From assembly GCA_964244495.1 (NCBI GenBank), contig CAXTIU010000012.1:1-64000 (forward strand): a DNA stretch of 64,000 bases, read 5' to 3'. The notes below the pieces were generated by a model. That model saw only the letters and a program-made list of their open reading frames with translations, did not search any database and was not told where the DNA came from. This DNA comes from RH-AL1 sp964244495. Its GTDB lineage: Bacteria; Pseudomonadota; Alphaproteobacteria; Rhizobiales; Beijerinckiaceae. Both the position numbers and the translations under genes were made by a program. The first letter of the stretch is position 1. The number at the start of each line of letters is the position of its first letter. Below are positions 24,810 through 33,751 of the stretch, one piece after another.

Positions 24810-26066
24810 TCACGCACCGTTGTCGAGCGAGGCGTCGAGGGCGAGGACGGCGTTGAGCAGGACCTGGGCGCCGTTCGCGCACGCCTCGGGCGACGAGAAC
24901 TCGGCGACGTTGTGGCTGACGCCGTCGCGGCAGGGCACGAAGATCATCGTGGTCGGCGTGACGCGCGCGAGGTAGGCGGCATCGTGCATGGCGCCGGAGG
25001 TGAGGCGACGGTGCGCCAGCCCGGCCTGGTCGGCGCCCGCCTCCACGACCGCGACGAGGCGCGGATCGAAGTGCACCGCCGGCGCGTCCAGGATGGTCGT
25101 CACCTCGTGGTCGAGGCCGAGCGCCGCCGCGATGGCGGGGAGCCGGTGTTCGAACGATGCCGCCATCGCCGCCAGCACGTCGTCGTCGCGATGGCGCATG
25201 TCCACGCTCAGGGTGACGGCGCCGGGGATGACGTTGCGGGAGTTCGGCGACACGTCGAGGCTGCCGACGGTCGCGACGGCGTCGGGGCCGTGGTCGCGCG
25301 CGATGCCGTCGACCGCCTCGACGATCCCGGCCGCGCCGAGCAGCGCGTTGCGCCGCAGGCGCATCGGGGTCGCGCCGGTGTGGCCGGTGGTGCCGCGCAG
25401 CGTCACGTCGAGCCAGCGCACGCCCTGCACGCCGGTGACGACGCCGATCGGCACGGCCTCCTCGTCGAGGATCGGACCCTGCTCGATGTGCAGCTCGAAC
25501 ATGGCCGCGAACGCGTGGGCGCCGGTCGCCTCGCCCCGGTAGCCGATCCGCTCGATCGCCTCGCCGAAACTCACCCCGTCGCCGTCGCGGCGCGAGCGCG
25601 CGAACGCGGCGGTGTGGACGCCGGTGAAGACGCCCGATCCCAGCATCGCGGGTGCGAAACGGCTCCCTTCCTCGTTGGTCCAGTTGACGATCTCCAGCGG
25701 CGCGTTGGTGACGTGGCCGGCGGACGCCAGGGCGCGGAGGACCTCCAGGCCGGCGAGGACGCCGAGGATGCCGTCGAACTTGCCGCCGGTCGGCTGGGTG
25801 TCGAGGTGACTGCCGATGCCGATCGGCGCGAGCCCCGCGCGCCGCCCGGCGCGGCGCGCGAACATGTTGCCGACTTCGTCCACGGTGACCGTGCAGCCGG
25901 CCGCCTCGGCGGCGGCGCGGAACCAGTCCCGCACTTGCCTGTCGTCGTCGCCCAAGGTGAGCCGGTTGACGCCGCCGCCGGCGCACGCGCCGAACGCCGC
26001 CGTGTCCTGGATGCTGGCCCAGAGCCGCGCGGGATCGACCGTGACGCTCGTCATCGTGTCCGCCAT
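24810..26066 (-). CDS. Zn-dependent M20-family amidohydrolase (N-carbamoyl-amino acid hydrolase / allantoate amidohydrolase type)
   Basis: This 418-residue peptidase-family M20 hydrolase has metal ligands in IGSHLDTQPTGGKFDG, NEEGSRFAP and ELHIEQGP, and a dimer-region MRHRDDD. The subgroup removes carbamoyl groups from beta-ureidopropionate, N-carbamoyl amino acids or allantoate. ATG 26066 overlaps the stop of the aminotransferase gene as TGATG, so both are co-translated. With a beta-alanine-type aminotransferase upstream, reductive pyrimidine breakdown (ureidopropionate to beta-alanine to malonate semialdehyde) is an attractive reading. Confidence 0.87.
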   Translation of the reverse strand: MADTMTSVTVDPARLWASIQDTAAFGACAGGGVNRLTLGDDDRQVRDWFRAAAEAAGCTVTVDEVGNMFARRAGRRAGLAPIGIGSHLDTQPTGGKFDGILGVLAGLEVLRALASAGHVTNAPLEIVNWTNEEGSRFAPAMLGSGVFTGVHTAAFARSRRDGDGVSFGEAIERIGYRGEATGAHAFAAMFELHIEQGPILDEEAVPIGVVTGVQGVRWLDVTLRGTTGHTGATPMRLRRNALLGAAGIVEAVDGIARDHGPDAVATVGSLDVSPNSRNVIPGAVTLSVDMRHRDDDVLAAMAASFEHRLPAIAAALGLDHEVTTILDAPAVHFDPRLVAVVEAGADQAGLAHRRLTSGAMHDAAYLARVTPTTMIFVPCRDGVSHNVAEFSSPEACANGAQVLLNAVLALDASLDNGA

Positions 26067-27424
26067 CAAGCGACCCGCTCGATCGCCTCGCCCAGGATCG
26101 CGACCATGGAGGCGATGTGCTCGCGTTCGAGGATGAGCGGCGGCGACAGGGCGATGATGTCGCCGGTGAAGCGGACCAGCAGGCCGCGTTGGAAACAATC
26201 GACGAAGACCTCGTAGGCCCGCGCGCCCGGCGCGCCGGGACGCGGCGCCAGTTCGATGCCGGCGATCAGGCCGATCGACCGGATGTCGACGACGTGGGGC
26301 GCCCCGCGCAGGCCGTGGATCGCCGAGGCCCAATCGTCGGCGAGCTCGGCGCCGCGCGTGAAGAGGCCCTCCTCCGCGTAGATCGACAGGGCGGCGATGC
26401 CGGCGGCGCAGGCGACCGGATGGCCCGAATAGGTGTAGCCGTGGAACAGTTCAATCGCCGCCTCCGGTCCGTGCATCAGGGCGTCGTGAACGTGGCGGCC
26501 GGCGAAGACCGCCCCCATCGGCACGACGCCGTTGGTCAGGCCCTTGGCGGTCGCGACCAAGTCCGGCACGACGCCGAAGACGTCGGTGGCGAAGGCCGCG
26601 CCCAGCCGCCCGAAGCCGGTGATGACCTCGTCGAAGATCAGGAGGATGCCGTGGGCGTCGCAGATCGCCCGCAGCCGCTCCAGGTAGCCTTCGGGCGGGA
26701 CCAGCACGCCGGTCGAGCCGGCGACGGGTTCGACGATCACGGCGGCGATCGTCTCGGCGCCGTGCAGCGCCACCAGGCGCTCCAGGTCGTCGGCGCGTTC
26801 GGCGCCGTGCTCCGGCTGGCCCTTCACGAAGGCGTTGCGGGCGGGGTCGTGGGTGTGGCGCAGGTGGTCCACGCCCGGCAGCGTCGGGAACATCCGCCGG
26901 TTGTTGACGATGCCGCCGACCGAGATGCCGCCGAACCCGACGCCGTGATAGCCGCGCTCGCGCCCGATCAGGCGGGTCCGCGTGCCCTGCCCGATCGCCC
27001 GCTGATAGGCGAGCGCGATCTTGAGCGCGGTGTCGACCGACTCCGATCCGGACCCGGTGAAGAACACCCGGTCGAGCCGGTCACCGGGCGGGCCGGGCGC
27101 GATCGCGGCGAGCCGCTCGGCGAAGTCGAAGGCGAGCGGGTGCCCCATCTGGAAGCTCGGAGCGTAGTCGAGCGTCATGAGCTGTCGGGCGACCGCGTCG
27201 GCGATGCGCCTGCGGCCGTGCCCGGCGTTCACGCACCACAGGCCCGCCACGCCGTCCAGCACCTTGCGGCCGTCGTCGGCGGTGTAGTGCATGCCGCTGG
27301 CCTCGACGAGGACGCGCGGCGCCGCCTTGAACTGCCGGTTGGCCGTGAACGGCATCCACAGGGCATCCATCCCGAGGGAATTGCTCCGCCGGTCGCCGCG
27401 ATCGGGCTCGAAAGTGTTGTACAT
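26066..27424 (-). CDS. Class III omega-amino acid:pyruvate aminotransferase
   Basis: This 452-residue PLP enzyme has the class III hallmarks GSGSESVDTALKIA, IFDEVITGFGRLG and the Schiff-base lysine in ATAKGLTNG. The opening ALWMPFTANRQFKAAPR is typical of beta-alanine:pyruvate aminotransferases. ATG 27424 follows family length. It is the first gene of a two-gene operon with the carbamoylase and is divergent from an XRE-cupin regulator. Confidence 0.9.
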   Translation of the reverse strand: MYNTFEPDRGDRRSNSLGMDALWMPFTANRQFKAAPRVLVEASGMHYTADDGRKVLDGVAGLWCVNAGHGRRRIADAVARQLMTLDYAPSFQMGHPLAFDFAERLAAIAPGPPGDRLDRVFFTGSGSESVDTALKIALAYQRAIGQGTRTRLIGRERGYHGVGFGGISVGGIVNNRRMFPTLPGVDHLRHTHDPARNAFVKGQPEHGAERADDLERLVALHGAETIAAVIVEPVAGSTGVLVPPEGYLERLRAICDAHGILLIFDEVITGFGRLGAAFATDVFGVVPDLVATAKGLTNGVVPMGAVFAGRHVHDALMHGPEAAIELFHGYTYSGHPVACAAGIAALSIYAEEGLFTRGAELADDWASAIHGLRGAPHVVDIRSIGLIAGIELAPRPGAPGARAYEVFVDCFQRGLLVRFTGDIIALSPPLILEREHIASMVAILGEAIERVA

Positions 27425-27593
27425 GGACGCCACTCCTGCTCGCCCCATGGGGCCACAACGACGATCGGGCAACAAGCCTCTTTCTTGCCCCCGCTAACCC
27501 GCTGTTGTTGTTCGATACGCGCGCACGATGTTATGCGATCCGCATCATCTGAACGGGTGTCGTCCATGAGCGTCGATTCTTGAGCGTCCATCC

Positions 27594-28142
27594 TTGAGCG
27601 TGGATGTCGGGGGCAGGCTGAGGCAGGTCAGGCGCCTTCACGGCCTGTCGCAACGCGGCCTCGCCAGGCGGGCTGGCGTGACGAACTCGACGGTGTCGCT
27701 GATCGAGTCGAACGGCATGAACCCGTCGGTCGGCGCGCTGAAGCGCATCCTGGACGGCGTCCCGATCTCGCTCGCCGCCTTCTTCGCGCTCGAACCGGAG
27801 AAGGACGACAAGCCGTTCTACCGTGCGGACGAGCTTTCCCAGATCGGCAAGGGCGCGATCTCCTACCTTCAGATCGGCGACAACCTGTTCGGCCGGGCGC
27901 TGCAGATCATCAAGGAGCACTATCAGCCCGGCGCCGACACGGGCCGGGTGCCGCTCGCCCACGAGGGCGAGGAAGGCGGGATCGTGCTCTCCGGCCGCCT
28001 GGAGGTGACCGTCGACGACCAGCGACGGATCCTCGGGCCGGGCGACGCCTACTACTTCGACAGCCGCCGGCCCCACCGCTTCAAGTGCGTCGGCCCGGTG
28101 CCGTGCGAGGTCGTGAGCGCCTGCACGCCGCCGAGCTTCTGA
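27594..28142 (+). CDS. XRE-family regulator with C-terminal cupin domain (PuuR-like)
   Basis: This 182-residue regulator has a helix-turn-helix at about 9-62 (LSQRGLARRAGVTNSTVSLI) and a cupin sensor at about 105-180 (GEEGGIVLSGRLEVTVDD, then LGPGDAYYFDS). TTG 27594 gives the standard family opening SVDVGGRLRQVRRLHGLSQ. Such proteins repress amine and amino-acid catabolic genes such as the divergent aminotransferase operon. Its stop overlaps the ClC start as TGATG. The 169-bp divergent region presumably holds its operator; I saw no convincing dyad. Confidence 0.88.
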   Translation: MSVDVGGRLRQVRRLHGLSQRGLARRAGVTNSTVSLIESNGMNPSVGALKRILDGVPISLAAFFALEPEKDDKPFYRADELSQIGKGAISYLQIGDNLFGRALQIIKEHYQPGADTGRVPLAHEGEEGGIVLSGRLEVTVDDQRRILGPGDAYYFDSRRPHRFKCVGPVPCEVVSACTPPSF

Positions 28143-29713
28143 TGGTTCCCCACCTCCCATCGGCAACGGACGCGGGTCACGCTTCGCCGCAGCCCAACGT
28201 CGGCGCCGCGCCGCGTGGGAGCGGGTTTCCCGCCACCTTCTGGACCCTCGTCGTGCTGACCGGCCTCGGGTCAGGGCTCGGCGCCGGCGTCCTCATGGCG
28301 CTCCTGCGCTTCGTCCAGCACGCCGCGTGGCACTATCGAGCCGGCTCGTTCCTCGTGGCGGTGGAGGGCGCGGCGGACGCGACACGCGTGATCGTGCTGG
28401 CCGGCGCGGGCCTGCTCGTCGCCCTCGTCGTCCCGCTCCTCGGCCGGATCGCGAGCCGGGCCCCGAGCGAGCTCGAGGCGACGATCTGGTTCCGCGACGG
28501 CCGCCTGCCGCCGACGAAGACGGTGCTGAAGGCCGTTTTCTCGATCGTCATCGTGGGGCTCGGGGCCTCGCTCGGCCGCGAATCCGCGCCCAAGCAGATG
28601 GGTGCGCTGGTCGGCGGGATGCTGGCGCACTGGCGCGGCATCGAGGGCAGCCAGCGCCGGCTGCTCGCCGCCTGCGGGGCCGGCGCCGGCATCGCCGCGG
28701 TCTACGACGTGCCGTTCGGCGGCGCGCTCTTCGCGCTCGAAGTGCTGCTCGGCTCGCTGGCGCTGCCGCTCGTCGCGCCGGCCTTCCTCGCCGCGTTGAC
28801 CGCGACGGCGGCGAGTTGGGTGCTGCTCCCCGACGAGCCGACATACCAGGTGCCCTCCATGCCGCTGACGGCGGGGTTGATGGTGTGGGCCGTGGTCGCG
28901 GCGCCGGTCGCCGGCGTCGCGTCGGCGCTGTTCGTCCGGTCGGTCGCCGCCGTCGCGGCGCTGAAGCCGCCTCGCCGGGCGAAGCCGCCCATCGCGCTCG
29001 CCGTCTTCACCGCGCTCGGCCTGCTGGCCATCCCCTACCCGCAGCTGCTCGGCAACGGCAAGGACGCCGTCGAACTCGCCGCCCTGGACCGGCTGGCCCC
29101 GCCGACGCTGATGGCCCTGCTCGTCCTGAAGCCGCTCGCGACGGCGGCGTGCCTCGGCACCGGCGCGCCCGGCGGCCTGTTCACGCCGACCATCACTTTC
29201 GGCGCGCTGCTCGGCGGCGCGCTCGGCCACCTATGGGGCCTCGTTTGGCCGGACGCGCCCGCCGGCGCCTACGCCCTCGTCGGCGCGGCCGCCGTCCTCG
29301 CGGCGACGACGAAAGGCCCGGTCTCGGCCCTCGCCCTGATGCTGGAGCTGACGCGCCACGTCGACGGGCTGCTGGTGCCGATGCTGCTCGCCATCGCCGG
29401 TGCGGTCAGCGTCGCGCATCGGCTCGACCCGCGCTCCACCTACACGTGCCGGCTCGCCGATCAGGCCGGCATCCTCAAGGAATCGGACGTTTCGGCGGCG
29501 ACGCGCTACGACGACCTTCTTCGCCTGTCCCTCGCCAACGATAAACCGTTGATCGTGCTGGACGAGAGGGGCGGCAGGCTGGGGACGCTGACCCGTGCGG
29601 ACCTGGTGGCGGCCGCCACCCGTCTCGCGCCGCACGAGATCGCGACCGCCATCGACGTGCTGGAGGTCAAGGGCGCCGGGAGGTCGTCGGGCCATCGCTC
29701 GCCCCGTACCTAG
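28142..29713 (+). CDS. ClC-family chloride channel / H+:Cl- antiporter
   Basis: This 523-residue ClC protein has the gating-glutamate region GRESAPKQMGALVGG and the anion-site motif GTGAPGGLFTPTITFG. The first selectivity motif (GSGIP) is not recognisable, which is seen in divergent bacterial ClCs. A CBS-like regulatory segment occupies the C-terminus (about 455-505). It is coupled to the upstream regulator by overlap, a surprising partner that may be only compaction. Confidence 0.85.
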   Translation: MVPHLPSATDAGHASPQPNVGAAPRGSGFPATFWTLVVLTGLGSGLGAGVLMALLRFVQHAAWHYRAGSFLVAVEGAADATRVIVLAGAGLLVALVVPLLGRIASRAPSELEATIWFRDGRLPPTKTVLKAVFSIVIVGLGASLGRESAPKQMGALVGGMLAHWRGIEGSQRRLLAACGAGAGIAAVYDVPFGGALFALEVLLGSLALPLVAPAFLAALTATAASWVLLPDEPTYQVPSMPLTAGLMVWAVVAAPVAGVASALFVRSVAAVAALKPPRRAKPPIALAVFTALGLLAIPYPQLLGNGKDAVELAALDRLAPPTLMALLVLKPLATAACLGTGAPGGLFTPTITFGALLGGALGHLWGLVWPDAPAGAYALVGAAAVLAATTKGPVSALALMLELTRHVDGLLVPMLLAIAGAVSVAHRLDPRSTYTCRLADQAGILKESDVSAATRYDDLLRLSLANDKPLIVLDERGGRLGTLTRADLVAAATRLAPHEIATAIDVLEVKGAGRSSGHRSPRT

Positions 29714-29943
29714 ACATCCAGCTGCCCAACCGTTCCCCGTCACACCGAAGGCGATGCGCGTCCCGCGAACCCGGGGCCGCCACGTCAAGGACGTTCGTTC
29801 GCCGGAATTAACCCTTTAATCGGCGTTTAACCAAAAACGGTTTCACTGAAGCGTCGGTGGAAACGCGACGGCCGGCATCGGAAAGGCCGGTCACTCCCCT
29901 CGATCGGCGAAGGCGCGACGACCCCCATGACGGAAGCAGGCGT

Positions 29944-31083
29944 ATGACGTACGGAGCCTTCACGGCGCGGGACTTCGCGGTCGTGGGACGCGGTGGGAGC
30001 GATCGGTCGATGGTGCCCCAGGGCCTGTCGTGCGCCGTCGCCCTCGTGCTCTCCGCTTCGGCCGGCATCTGGTTCATGTACGCCCAGCCATCCGCCCCGC
30101 CCCCCCGGGGCTCCACGATCGCGCAGGCCACGACGGTGCGGGATGTGGCGCGCGCGCGTGACCAGGGCCCGACGGCGATCCTCCCCGCGGTCGCACCGCC
30201 CCTGAGGCGCTACGCCACCATGCTCGACCCGGCGCTCACCGCGGGGTTCGAGGCGGTCACGTTCGCGCGCAGCGCCCCATTGCACGCCGGCTTCGAGCCG
30301 CATCGCCCGGACGCGTCCGCTTCCCGACAAGGCGCGCCGACCGACCCAAGCGCGGCAAGCGACATCCCGGCCGCGCTGCACCCGGAGCCGCAGCCCGTCT
30401 CGGCGCCCCCGTCGGCGCCGGCCCTGCCGCTTCCGGCCATACCCACGCGCCACATCCCGTTGCCGGCGCCGCGCCCCGGCACGTTCCTGCCGGCCTACGA
30501 GGCCGCGGCTCGCGCGCGTGAGGATCGCAGCCCTCCGCCGACGGCGTCCGCCGCTCCGACCGATCACCGCTCCTTCTTCGAGAAGCTCTTCAGCCCGCCG
30601 CCGCCGCGATCCCCGGTGCTGGCCTACGCGGCGCCCGAGGATAGCGGCCTCCGGGACCGTCCGTTCGGTGGCTTCGGCGGTCTCCTGACCGGCAACGCGG
30701 GTCCCGACCGCGCGACCGCCGTCTACGACATCGCCGCCCACACCGTCACCCTGCCGGACGGGACCAAGCTCGAAGCCCATTCCGGGCTGGGTTCGAACCT
30801 GGATGATCCGCGCAGCGTCACCAAGCACATGCGCGGCGCCACCCCGCCCAACGTCTACGAACTCGAGCCAAGGGCCCAGCTCTTCCACGGCGTGCGCGCG
30901 CTGCGGCTCAATCCGGTCGGGGGCACCACGTACGGACGCGCCGGGTTGCTCGCCCACACCTTCATGCTCGGCCCGCGCGGCGACTCGAACGGCTGCGTGG
31001 TGTTCAGGAACTACCAAGCCTTCCTGGCCGCCTACGAGAGCGGTCAAGTCAAGCGCCTCGCGGTGGTCCTCGGCTCGAGATAG
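29944..31083 (+). CDS. DUF2778 (Tlde1-like L,D-transpeptidase fold) envelope protein
   Basis: This 379-residue protein has one N-terminal membrane anchor (about 27-45, CAVALVLSASAGIWFMY), a long Pro/Ala-rich periplasmic linker to about residue 230, and a C-terminal DUF2778 domain. The domain shows the catalytic pair: His in LLAHTFMLG and Cys in DSNGCVVF. Relatives include the type VI effector Tlde1, which edits peptidoglycan peptides. An anchored chromosomal copy with no immunity gene is more likely a housekeeping wall enzyme. ATG 29944 is chosen for its GGAAG site and because the family opening MTYG fits. Confidence 0.78.
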   Translation: MTYGAFTARDFAVVGRGGSDRSMVPQGLSCAVALVLSASAGIWFMYAQPSAPPPRGSTIAQATTVRDVARARDQGPTAILPAVAPPLRRYATMLDPALTAGFEAVTFARSAPLHAGFEPHRPDASASRQGAPTDPSAASDIPAALHPEPQPVSAPPSAPALPLPAIPTRHIPLPAPRPGTFLPAYEAAARAREDRSPPPTASAAPTDHRSFFEKLFSPPPPRSPVLAYAAPEDSGLRDRPFGGFGGLLTGNAGPDRATAVYDIAAHTVTLPDGTKLEAHSGLGSNLDDPRSVTKHMRGATPPNVYELEPRAQLFHGVRALRLNPVGGTTYGRAGLLAHTFMLGPRGDSNGCVVFRNYQAFLAAYESGQVKRLAVVLGSR

Positions 31084-31228
31084 CCGGGGCTCGCGCCGCC
31101 GGTCGCCGGCGCGGCGCCCCGGTTGGCACGCGGCCGCCGGTATCCCACATGCTGATCGTCGGGGGCGGCGTCCCCGCTTCGGATGGGACGAGGCGACACC
31201 GTCAGGCCCGTCGAGCACCAGGGCAGGG

Positions 31229-31552
31229 ATGGCGAAGCGACGGCGAGCCGACGTCCGCGGGATGGAGGATCCCGTCGTGCGGCGGCAGGATACCTGCTGG
31301 CTGTGCGGCAGGCCGCTCGGGCGGCGGGTCGAATGGCATCACCCGCGACCCAAGAGTCGCGGCGGCCGTCAAACCGTGCCGGTCCACCCGATCTGCCACC
31401 GCACCATCCACGCGTGCTTCACCAACGCCGACCTTGCCCGCATGACGCTCGCGGGCGCGCCGCCGGCGGACCATCCCGACATGCGGAGGTTCCTGACCTG
31501 GATCGCCGACAAGCCGCCCGACTTCCATGCCCCGACACGCGTCCGGCGATGA
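31229..31552 (+). CDS. Small HNH-domain protein
   Basis: This 107-residue protein has a zinc-binding CWLCGRP, an HH pair in EWHHPRPKSRGG and a second cluster PICHRTIH, i.e. an almost complete HNH nuclease core. An alternative start is ATG 31262. It stands alone between DUF2778 and the AI-2E family gene with no restriction or phage partner. A stand-alone nicking or repair nuclease is possible. Confidence 0.75.
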   Translation: MAKRRRADVRGMEDPVVRRQDTCWLCGRPLGRRVEWHHPRPKSRGGRQTVPVHPICHRTIHACFTNADLARMTLAGAPPADHPDMRRFLTWIADKPPDFHAPTRVRR

Positions 31553-31645
31553 CGCCGGTCGAAGCCGATGCGGGATCGCCGGCGCCGGCGTGCAGCCTTC
31601 CCCCACGATGAAGCGTTACGGCGGGGGTATCGAAGGGATCAGGGC

Positions 31646-33622
31646 ATGGCGCAACAGCTTTCCATCGAACCGCTGCGTCCGGCGCGCGTCCCGCCGCCGT
31701 CGACCCCCGGCCCGTCCGGCCTCGGCACGCTCGCCGTCGCCCTCGTCTGCATCGGGGCGCTCTACGTCGGCAAGGAAGTGTTCATCCCGCTGATCCTCGC
31801 TGTCCTGCTGTCCTTCGTCCTGGCACCTGTGGTCAACCTGCTTCGTCGCTGGCACCTGCCGCGCGTGCCGGCGATCATCGTCACCGTCACGCTGGCGCTC
31901 GGCGTCCTGCTGGCGGTGGGCGGCGTCATCGGGCTGCAGATCGCCGATCTCGGGGGCAAGCTGCCCGAGTACCAGCAGACGATGGAAACCAAGATCGCGC
32001 GGCTGCAGGAGGGCGTGTTCGGCCGCATGTCGGCCTTGATCCACAAGGCCTCGACCGCCGTGCAGGATTCCTCCGGCATGTCCGGCGGCGCGCCGGCCCC
32101 GGCCGCCAAGAGCGATCCGTCCACACCGCAGGACAAGGCGGTGCTGGTCCGGCTTCCGCAACAGGAGGTTTCCTCGCTCGTCGTCGCGCAGACCGTGCTC
32201 GCGCCGGTGGTCTCGCCGCTGACGACCCTGGGCATCGTGCTCGTGGTGGTCATCTTCCTGCTGCTGCAGCGCGAGGACCTGCGCGACCGGATGATCCGGC
32301 TGTTCGGGTCGAGCGATCTCCACCGCACCACCATGGCGATGGACGACGCCGCTTCCCGTCTCTCCACCTACTTCCTGACGCAGCTCGGCATCAACGCCAG
32401 CTTCGGCGTCATCGTCGGCATCGGCCTGTGGGTGATCGGCGTCCCATCGCCGGTCCTGTGGGGCGTGTTCGCGACGCTGATGCGCTTCGTGCCCTATGTC
32501 GGTTCGGCGATCTCGGCCCTGCTGCCGATCGCGCTCGCCGCCGCCGTCGAGCCCGGATGGTCGATGGCGGGCTGGACGGCGCTGCTCTACCTCGTGACCG
32601 AAACGATCATGGGCCAGGTCGTCGAGCCGCTGCTCTACGGCCACTCGACCGGCTTGTCGCCGTTCGCCGTCATCGTGTCCGCCCTGTTCTGGGCCTGGCT
32701 GTGGGGACCGATCGGCCTGATCCTGTCGACGCCCTTCACCGTGATCCTGGTGGTGCTCGGTCGCCACGTCGAGCACCTCGAGTTCCTCGATGTGCTGCTC
32801 GGCGACCGGGCGGCGCTGACGCCGGTCGAGAACTTCTACCAGCGCATCCTCGCCGGCGATCCGGACGAGGCGCGCGACCACGCGGAGAAGCTGCTCAAGG
32901 ATCGACCCCTGATCGCGTATTACGACGATGTCGCGCTGAAGGGATTGCAGCTCGCCGCCAACGACGTGCAGCGCGGCGTGCTCGGCACCGAGAAGCTCGA
33001 CACGATGAAGGATTCGGTCAAGGAGCTGGTCGACGAGCTCGGCGCCTACGAAGACCGCGCGACACGCGGCAAGGGCGAGCAGCCCGAAGCGACCTCGACC
33101 GGGCTGTCCGACGTGCCGACCATCGCCGAGCAGAACCTACCGGACGCATCCGCGAGGGCGGTCCCGGCACGGGTCGATCCCGATCGCCTGCCCCCGATCT
33201 GGCGCGGACCCGGCGCGGTGATGTGCATCGCCGGTCGCGGACCGCTCGACGAGGCGGCGGCGGCCATTCTCGCGCAGCTGCTGGTCAAACACGGCCTCGG
33301 TGCCCAGATCGTGCCGCATGAGGCGGTGTCCCGGCGCGAGGTCGAGACGCTCGACCTGACGGGCGTGGCGATGGTGTGCATCGCCTATCTCGAGGTCAAG
33401 GGTAGCCCCTCGCACCTGCGTTACCTCCTGCAGCGTCTGCGCCACCGGCTGAACGGACAGAAGCTCCTCGTCGGCCTTTGGCCGAGCGGCGACATGGCGC
33501 TGAGCGATGAAACGATCCGTCGCCAGATCGGCGCCGACGTCTACGTCAGCTCGCTCCACGATGCCGTCGAACAATGCGTCACGCAGGCTCGGCAGGAGAT
33601 CGGTGAGATGGCGGCGGCGTGA
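31646..33622 (+). CDS. AI-2E family transporter (PerM-like) with extra C-terminal Rossmann-like domain
   Basis: This 658-residue protein has an AI-2E/PerM membrane region (about 20-370) with eight hydrophobic segments and the family blocks FATLMRFVPYVGSAISALLP and MGQVVEPLLYGHSTGLSP. A cytoplasmic part follows: a helical stretch (about 390-510) and then an alpha/beta module (about 520-640) opening VMCIAGRGPLDEAAAAILAQ, reminiscent of B12-binding or DAHP-like Rossmann sheets. ATG 31646 follows GGGATCAGGG. The transported substrate is unknown. Confidence 0.83.
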   Translation: MAQQLSIEPLRPARVPPPSTPGPSGLGTLAVALVCIGALYVGKEVFIPLILAVLLSFVLAPVVNLLRRWHLPRVPAIIVTVTLALGVLLAVGGVIGLQIADLGGKLPEYQQTMETKIARLQEGVFGRMSALIHKASTAVQDSSGMSGGAPAPAAKSDPSTPQDKAVLVRLPQQEVSSLVVAQTVLAPVVSPLTTLGIVLVVVIFLLLQREDLRDRMIRLFGSSDLHRTTMAMDDAASRLSTYFLTQLGINASFGVIVGIGLWVIGVPSPVLWGVFATLMRFVPYVGSAISALLPIALAAAVEPGWSMAGWTALLYLVTETIMGQVVEPLLYGHSTGLSPFAVIVSALFWAWLWGPIGLILSTPFTVILVVLGRHVEHLEFLDVLLGDRAALTPVENFYQRILAGDPDEARDHAEKLLKDRPLIAYYDDVALKGLQLAANDVQRGVLGTEKLDTMKDSVKELVDELGAYEDRATRGKGEQPEATSTGLSDVPTIAEQNLPDASARAVPARVDPDRLPPIWRGPGAVMCIAGRGPLDEAAAAILAQLLVKHGLGAQIVPHEAVSRREVETLDLTGVAMVCIAYLEVKGSPSHLRYLLQRLRHRLNGQKLLVGLWPSGDMALSDETIRRQIGADVYVSSLHDAVEQCVTQARQEIGEMAAA

Positions 33623-33751
33623 ACGTCACGGGCACGTGGTGCGGCGTTCGGGCGTCCGCTGAGCGGTCCTGGGCGAATGATCTCGTCCCCCTGCCATCCC
33701 ATGACCTGGTGCTGCCCGCGGGATCTTTCGACCGCCATCGAGGCTGTCGAC

